A DNA stretch of 11,766 bases from Verrucomicrobiales bacterium (GTDB lineage Bacteria > Verrucomicrobiota > Verrucomicrobiia > Limisphaerales > UBA1096). This document shows positions 7,861 to 11,766 of the stretch, piece by piece (position 1 is the stretch's first letter; each line of letters starts with the position of its first letter). Made by a program: the position numbers and the translations under genes. Location of the stretch: the NCBI GenBank assembly GCA_011523195.1, contig WTHH01000115.1, forward strand, positions 2,630 through 14,395, in the 5' to 3' direction. The notes under the pieces were generated by a model. The model did no database searches. It saw only the letters and a program-made list of their open reading frames with translations, and had not been told where the DNA came from.

Positions 7861-8648
7861 CTTTTGATTTTGCTGAGGATGAGCCAGCGAAAAAACGGTG
7901 GGAGCAGCAGCTTGAGCGCGGGAAGGTACTTGAGTTTTCCGGGGATGAAGAGTGACTCGCGGCGGCGGGGCAGGGCGTCGAGAATTTTGCGGGCGCACAC
8001 GTCGGCCGGTATGCTGGAGTTGCTGTGGCTGCGTTTGCAGTCTCCGACCGCCTCGCCATCCGGGCCAAGCGCGTTCTCGCGCATGCCGGTGCCGCGAATC
8101 CAGTGCGGGTACACGGCCATGAAATTGATACCGCTGTTTGCCAGTTCGAAGCGCAGCGAATCGACCAGTCCCTCGATGGCGTGTTTGCTCGCGCCGTAGG
8201 CCGAGTGCGCTGGGACACCGAATTTGGACTGGATGGAGGAGATGATAACCGCCTGGCCACCGCTTTTTCTCAACGCATCGATGGCTGGGTGGATGCAGTT
8301 GACCACGCCCATGAAGTTGACTTCCATCAGCTGCCGGAACAGTTCGGTGTCCTCTATCTGGTCAAAGTTGGCCCACATGCTTTGGCCGGCGTTGGCAATG
8401 AGTTGGTCGAGCGCGCCGAATTTCTCGATGGTCGCCTCGATGAATTTTTTCGCATTCTCCGCCGAGGTGACATCGCCATTGAACACCAGCACATCATCGC
8501 CAAGTTCGTTGGCCAGTTCGCTCAGCTTGGTTTCGTTGCGGGCCATGAGCGCGAGGCGTGCGCCGCGTTGGGCGGCCTGTTGAGCCAGCTCACGGCCGAG
8601 TCCGCCGGACGCCCCGGTGATGGCAACAGTCTGGCCGGAGAGGCTCAT
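7851..8648 (-). CDS. short-chain dehydrogenase/reductase, candidate alkyl/acyl-DHAP reductase
   Basis: This encodes a 265-residue classical SDR. The N-terminus holds the nucleotide-binding TGASGGLG (residues 11-18), then D59-V60 and N86-A-G. The catalytic set is S138, Y151 and K155. A basic and hydrophobic C-terminus (about 225-265) could anchor the protein to the membrane; mammalian DHRS7B/PexRAP, which reduces acyl- and alkyl-DHAP to the glycerol-3-phosphate form, is an SDR of this general class. The start ATG overlaps the stop of the AGPS-like gene as ATGA (8645-8648), arguing for translational coupling. The same frame is open upstream to 9083, but that part only shadows the AGPS-like gene. 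Context suggests it completes the ketone-reduction step after ether-bond formation. Fold and cofactor type are secure; the substrate is inferred from position. Confidence 0.85.
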   Translation of the reverse strand: MSLSGQTVAITGASGGLGRELAQQAAQRGARLALMARNETKLSELANELGDDVLVFNGDVTSAENAKKFIEATIEKFGALDQLIANAGQSMWANFDQIEDTELFRQLMEVNFMGVVNCIHPAIDALRKSGGQAVIISSIQSKFGVPAHSAYGASKHAIEGLVDSLRFELANSGINFMAVYPHWIRGTGMRENALGPDGEAVGDCKRSHSNSSIPADVCARKILDALPRRRESLFIPGKLKYLPALKLLLPPFFRWLILSKIKSQK

Positions 8649-10378
8649 GAGCGGGATTGAAACTCGTCGATCGCCTCCGCGCTTAGTCCCCAGTCGTCGA
8701 GCGGTTTTTCGGACGGGATGATTTTGCCGGGGTTCATGATGTCGTTGGGATCGAGCCCGGCCTTTAGCGCCTTCACCGCCTTGAGCCCGGTGGGTGAGAG
8801 GTCCTCCTCGACCCAAGGCAGATGCTCGGTGCCAACGGCGTGGTGGTGGGAGAGGGTGCCGCCGTTTTTCATGAAGGCATCCTCGGCTGCTTTCTTGACG
8901 TAAAGATACTGCTCGATCTCGCGGCCCTCGCGTTGCAGGCAGCCGAAGGTGAAGTAGAGGCTCGCGCCGGTGCGATAGCTGTGGCTGAGGTGGCAGCCGA
9001 CCCACGCGTCCACGCCGGTGTCCTTGATCGCCTGCTCGACATCGGCAAGGCCACTCTCGTGGAGCGTGCGCAGGTTGTCCCACGTGGTGGCGGTCTCGCT
9101 GACATCGGCCATGATGCTGCGGTCCATCACGTAGTCTCGCAAGTGCGGGAAATCAAATTTGACCTTGGCAAACGAGCGGCCCGGCTCCGCGCCGAGGCAG
9201 ACGCCGCGGTGTTTTTTGTAGATCGCCGTGACCCGGTTTTTGATGCGGTTAAACGCCTGCGGTGTGCCCTCATACTTCACCACCATCAGGCAGCACTGTT
9301 TGAAGTCGATCTTCTTGACGTTGCCGATGTACCACTTGAACGCTTTGGCGATCTTGTCCTTGATGCCGGTCTTGGGGTGTTTGAATGCGAAAGAAAGCGC
9401 GGTTTTCTTCGGGTCATTCAGGCGGGTGACGGTGGGCATGCAGTCGCCCCGGTGACATTCGTGGATGGCGTCGAGGCCGCTCGTGAAATCCGGGAACAAC
9501 CAGCCGTACCAGTCCTCCTTTTCCGGCTTGTGATGTACCTGCACGACGACTTCGGTGATCACGCCGAGGATGCCTTCGCTGCCAATGCACAGGTGCTTGA
9601 TGTCGATGCCGTTGCTGCTCTTGGGCACGGTGCGGGTGATGATCGTGCCGCTGGGCGTGACCATGCGCAGGCTGATCACCATGTCCTCGATCTTGCCGTA
9701 AATGTCGCTCTGCATCCCGGCCGAGCGGGTGGCCACCCAGCCGCCGAGTGTGCTGTGCAAAAATGAATCGGGAAAATGCCCCAGCGTCACGCCGTGTTCC
9801 GCAAGTTGATCCTCGAGGTGCTGGCCGTACACACCGGGCTGGATGCGCGCCGTGAGCGAGTAACGGTCAACCTCGAGCACGCGATGCATCCGGCACATGT
9901 CGAGGCTGACAACCATGCGGCCACCGCGATCGCTTGGCACAAGGCAGCCGGCGATGTTTGAGCCGCCGCCGAACGGCACGAGCACCACGCCGTGTTCGTG
10001 CGCGGCGCGAACCACGAGCGCGACATCCTCCTCGGTGTCCGGGTACACTACGCAGTCCGGCGCAAATTGAACCTGCCCGTGGCGCATCAGCCAGAGGTCG
10101 CGAAAACTTTTGCCGGCAGCATGAACCAGGCGCGACTTTTTGTCGTCAACGACCTGGCCATCGCCGAGCTCGGCTCCGATGGCGGCGAGGAATGCCTCGT
10201 TGTTTTTCTGCTCCGGCAGGGTGACGTCCTCGAAGGCCACCGGCTTTTCCCAGCGGATTTCGTCGACGCCCAGCTCGCGCTTGAGGTACGGCCACAGCTC
10301 CGGCTTGGTTGAGTCGTCGAACGTGAAGTCTTCGTGGCCCCAGCCCCACCATTTCATGTGTCGGATGTCAGCTTTCAT
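8645..10378 (-). CDS. alkyldihydroxyacetonephosphate synthase-like FAD enzyme
   Basis: This encodes a 577-residue FAD-binding-4 family flavoenzyme that closely follows eukaryotic alkyl-DHAP synthase (AGPS), which swaps the acyl chain of acyl-DHAP for a fatty alcohol to form the glycerol ether bond. Visible AGPS hallmarks are MKWWGWG at residues 8-14 (human MKWNGWG), the FAD phosphate-binding PFGGGSN at 135-141, FLHSTLGGWVATRSAGM then IYGKIEDMV, SSNGIDIKH and GSEGILGVITE, the C462-H-x-S-H-x-Y468 block aligning with the catalytic Tyr region, and the histidine triplet H511-H513 in GGTLSHHHAVG. Length suits mature AGPS (about 600). D-lactate or glycolate oxidases share the fold but lack the MKWWGWG and HHH elements. 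ATG 10378 overlaps the acyltransferase gene by 11 bases; Met8 (10357) is an alternative start. No targeting peptide is present, as expected for a bacterium. Confidence 0.88.
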   Translation of the reverse strand: MKADIRHMKWWGWGHEDFTFDDSTKPELWPYLKRELGVDEIRWEKPVAFEDVTLPEQKNNEAFLAAIGAELGDGQVVDDKKSRLVHAAGKSFRDLWLMRHGQVQFAPDCVVYPDTEEDVALVVRAAHEHGVVLVPFGGGSNIAGCLVPSDRGGRMVVSLDMCRMHRVLEVDRYSLTARIQPGVYGQHLEDQLAEHGVTLGHFPDSFLHSTLGGWVATRSAGMQSDIYGKIEDMVISLRMVTPSGTIITRTVPKSSNGIDIKHLCIGSEGILGVITEVVVQVHHKPEKEDWYGWLFPDFTSGLDAIHECHRGDCMPTVTRLNDPKKTALSFAFKHPKTGIKDKIAKAFKWYIGNVKKIDFKQCCLMVVKYEGTPQAFNRIKNRVTAIYKKHRGVCLGAEPGRSFAKVKFDFPHLRDYVMDRSIMADVSETATTWDNLRTLHESGLADVEQAIKDTGVDAWVGCHLSHSYRTGASLYFTFGCLQREGREIEQYLYVKKAAEDAFMKNGGTLSHHHAVGTEHLPWVEEDLSPTGLKAVKALKAGLDPNDIMNPGKIIPSEKPLDDWGLSAEAIDEFQSRS

Positions 10379-11126
10379 GGTGTTCGTCGTGTAGTGCGTG
10401 GATGCGCTTGGTCAATTCGTTGGTGACCTCGGTGTAGATCAGCCGCTTGGTCGAGTCACGCTTGGCCAAGCGCTCCGGATCGACCGTCTCGCCAAAACGC
10501 ACCGTGACGCGCCTGGCCTTGGGGAAACTCCCCGACTTGGGCAGCGAGTCGTGCGTGCCATGCACGTAGGCCGGCACGATCGGGATGTTCAACTCGGTGG
10601 CAATCATCGCCGGGCCTTTTTTAAACTCCCTGATCTCGCCGTCCAGCGACCGGGTGCCTTCCGGGTAGATGATGATCGCCCGGTTGCCCGGCTGAAGAAA
10701 TTCGCGGCAGGCGACCATCAGCCGCGCGATGCTTTGGCGGTTGGACTTGCGGTCGGCCGGGATGAGGTTCATCAGGAGCGGCAGCGAATTTTTGCGTTTC
10801 TTGTTTTCGAAAAAATAGTCCTGCGCAGCGACCATACCGAACTGGTTGAAGCCAAGCCCACCGGCATACATCAGCGCCGCGCTGTCCATGTGGCTGCTGT
10901 GGTTGCTGCAGAGGATGAACGGTGGCTCCGGCAGTTTGTCGCGTCCATGCGTCCGCAGCGGGCACCAGAAATTGAAAAGCAGCGTGCCGAAGATCCGGAA
11001 ACCGAGGTGGCCCAGCCAAGCCTTGCCTCGGGGCGGCTCGCGCAGGAACGCGAACTCCTCCTGGAGCGCCGCGTCCTTCAACAGCTCCTGAAAAGCTGAG
11101 GTGCGATTACCTTCCGAACTGGGCAT
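10368..11126 (-). CDS. PlsC-type glycerolipid acyltransferase
   Basis: This encodes a 252-residue acyltransferase of the PlsC/GNPAT/AGPAT superfamily, which moves an acyl chain from acyl-CoA or acyl-ACP onto a glycerophosphate-type acceptor at the inner membrane face. Block I is N-H76-S-S-H-M-D81, the catalytic H-x4-D; block III is Y154-P-E156-G-T-R159, the phosphate-binding part. A hydrophobic stretch near residues 40-55 (GFRIFGTLLFNFW) may dip into the membrane. By context it could acylate DHAP, making the AGPS substrate, or add the sn-2 chain to the finished alkyl-glycerol-3-phosphate; the sequence alone does not decide. ATG 11126 was chosen; a GTG at 11132 is two codons upstream. The gene overlaps HMG-CoA reductase by 20 bases and the AGPS-like gene by 11. 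The palindrome at 10459 encodes R-L-A-K-R near its C-terminus. Confidence 0.85.
   Translation of the reverse strand: MPSSEGNRTSAFQELLKDAALQEEFAFLREPPRGKAWLGHLGFRIFGTLLFNFWCPLRTHGRDKLPEPPFILCSNHSSHMDSAALMYAGGLGFNQFGMVAAQDYFFENKKRKNSLPLLMNLIPADRKSNRQSIARLMVACREFLQPGNRAIIIYPEGTRSLDGEIREFKKGPAMIATELNIPIVPAYVHGTHDSLPKSGSFPKARRVTVRFGETVDPERLAKRDSTKRLIYTEVTNELTKRIHALHDEHHES
10459..10472. repeat. palindrome copy, perfect, in-gene
   Basis: A perfect CGCTTGGCCAAGCG inside the acyltransferase gene, read on the minus strand as R-L-A-K-R, a different frame from the A-L-G-Q-A copies. It is the only close copy seen right of 5090. Confidence 0.9.
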
Positions 11127-11766
11127 GTGCACGCGCGAACTCGTTGCTGACGATGGCGCCCGCCAATGAGATTTCCAGTGCTAGCGCGGAGGCGCAGATA
11201 ATTTCCGCGAGTTTGCGGGAACCGTTTTCCCCGGTGCAGCCGAGCAGCTCGAGGTTGCGGTGTTGTTGTGTCAGTCGGGTGGCCCCGCCGACCGTGCCGA
11301 CGGTGATCGAGGGCATGCTCAGGGTAACGAACAGGTCGCCCCCGATTTTCTCGTACGTGCCGATGCCGACGCAGTTTTCCGCCACGCAGGCGACGTCCTG
11401 TCCGAGCGCGAGGTACAGTGCGGCGAGTGCGTTGGAGGTGTGCAGGTTCAGCCCGACCACACCGGCCAACTGGGAGCCGAGGTGCAGGTCGTTGATACAC
11501 CGCACGATGTCGTCCACATCCACTCGCAGTAGTTTTTTCAGCAGGGCGTTGGGGACGGTGCAACTGCTGATCACGTGATGGCCACGACCGTGCAGGATGG
11601 TCTTTTGCGCCGGGTTTTTGTCGCAGCAAAAATTGCTCTCCACAAGGTGGCGGAACGGGTTTTTGGACTGGTAATTTCCCCTGATCCAGCGGCAGGCGGC
11701 GTCGGTGGCCATAGTCACCATGTTTTGGCCGGCGGCCTCCGCGGTGTTGTACTTGAACTCCATGAT
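11107..11766 (-). CDS. HMG-CoA reductase, C-terminal part (5' end outside window)
   Basis: This is the last 219 codons of hydroxymethylglutaryl-CoA reductase, which makes mevalonate from HMG-CoA with NAD(P)H, the committed step of the mevalonate route to isoprenoids. The reading frame runs off the window edge, so the apparent ATG at 11763 is an internal Met. Counting from that Met: GQNMV at 12-16 matches the GMNMV cofactor element, K49 in DKNPAQ is the catalytic lysine, D123 in LALGQD is the catalytic aspartate, SMPSITVGTVGG at 149-160 is the signature loop, and H213 near the C-terminus matches the catalytic histidine. The catalytic Glu lies outside the window. DKxPA and the C-terminal layout favour the class I type over class II. 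The loop reads GGAT where human enzyme has GGGT. The stop overlaps the acyltransferase start, so the two are probably co-transcribed. Confidence 0.9.
   Translation of the reverse strand: MMEFKYNTAEAAGQNMVTMATDAACRWIRGNYQSKNPFRHLVESNFCCDKNPAQKTILHGRGHHVISSCTVPNALLKKLLRVDVDDIVRCINDLHLGSQLAGVVGLNLHTSNALAALYLALGQDVACVAENCVGIGTYEKIGGDLFVTLSMPSITVGTVGGATRLTQQHRNLELLGCTGENGSRKLAEIICASALALEISLAGAIVSNEFARAHAQFGR

Noticed and set aside
8649..9083. Longer reading of the SDR gene, starting at 9083
   Set aside because: The extra 145 residues overlap the well-supported AGPS-like gene in another frame, are rich in Arg/His/Pro, and precede a perfect SDR N-terminus at 8648.
8645..10378. D-lactate dehydrogenase or glycolate oxidase subunit (GlcD) as the identity of the flavoprotein
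   Set aside because: The fold is shared, but the MKWWGWG N-terminus, CHxSHxY block and SHHHAVG triplet follow AGPS.

Overview
The window looks like chromosomal DNA of a PVC-superphylum bacterium, most likely a Verrucomicrobiota member. The signs are a prepilin-like protein with the H-X9-DG C-terminal motif, a Piru_Ver-type membrane-bound dehydrogenase with HEAT-like repeats and a C-terminal CxxCH cytochrome, a sialidase-like BNR protein, and a GSDH/diheme protein ending in a DxDxDG element. Coding DNA is GC-rich (67 of 100 bases in a sampled stretch, 1021-1120). Lineage is inferred from gene families alone. No RNA gene, transposase or CRISPR array was seen.

Layout. Two genes lie on the plus strand at 182-3800: a secreted pseudopilin-like protein, then the large secreted dehydrogenase/cytochrome. 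Converging on them from the minus strand are a secreted BNR/sialidase-like protein (3824-4963) and, upstream of it, a secreted PQQ-type sugar dehydrogenase fused to a diheme module (5182-7824). These four look like envelope or periplasmic proteins for polysaccharide or sugar catabolism and oxidation, a common theme in this group.

The right half (7851-11766) is one tight minus-strand operon. In transcription order it encodes HMG-CoA reductase (5' end outside the window), a PlsC/GNPAT-type acyltransferase, a protein closely matching alkyl-DHAP synthase (AGPS), and a short-chain dehydrogenase/reductase. Every junction overlaps. AGPS, an NAD(P)H reductase and an acyltransferase are the enzyme types needed to build 1-alkyl-2-acyl-glycerol-3-phosphate, so the operon is a strong candidate for bacterial ether-lipid biosynthesis, with a mevalonate-pathway gene attached.

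Overlaid on the window is a repeated palindrome, CGCTTGGCCAAGCG. There are four perfect copies and five with one mismatch in 11.8 kb, inside genes (read as ALGQA or RLAKR, even in a signal peptide) and between them. It resembles the highly iterated palindromes of cyanobacteria in behaviour but not in sequence. A second anomaly is an AT-rich island (29% GC over 7701-7800) covering the start of the sugar dehydrogenase gene.
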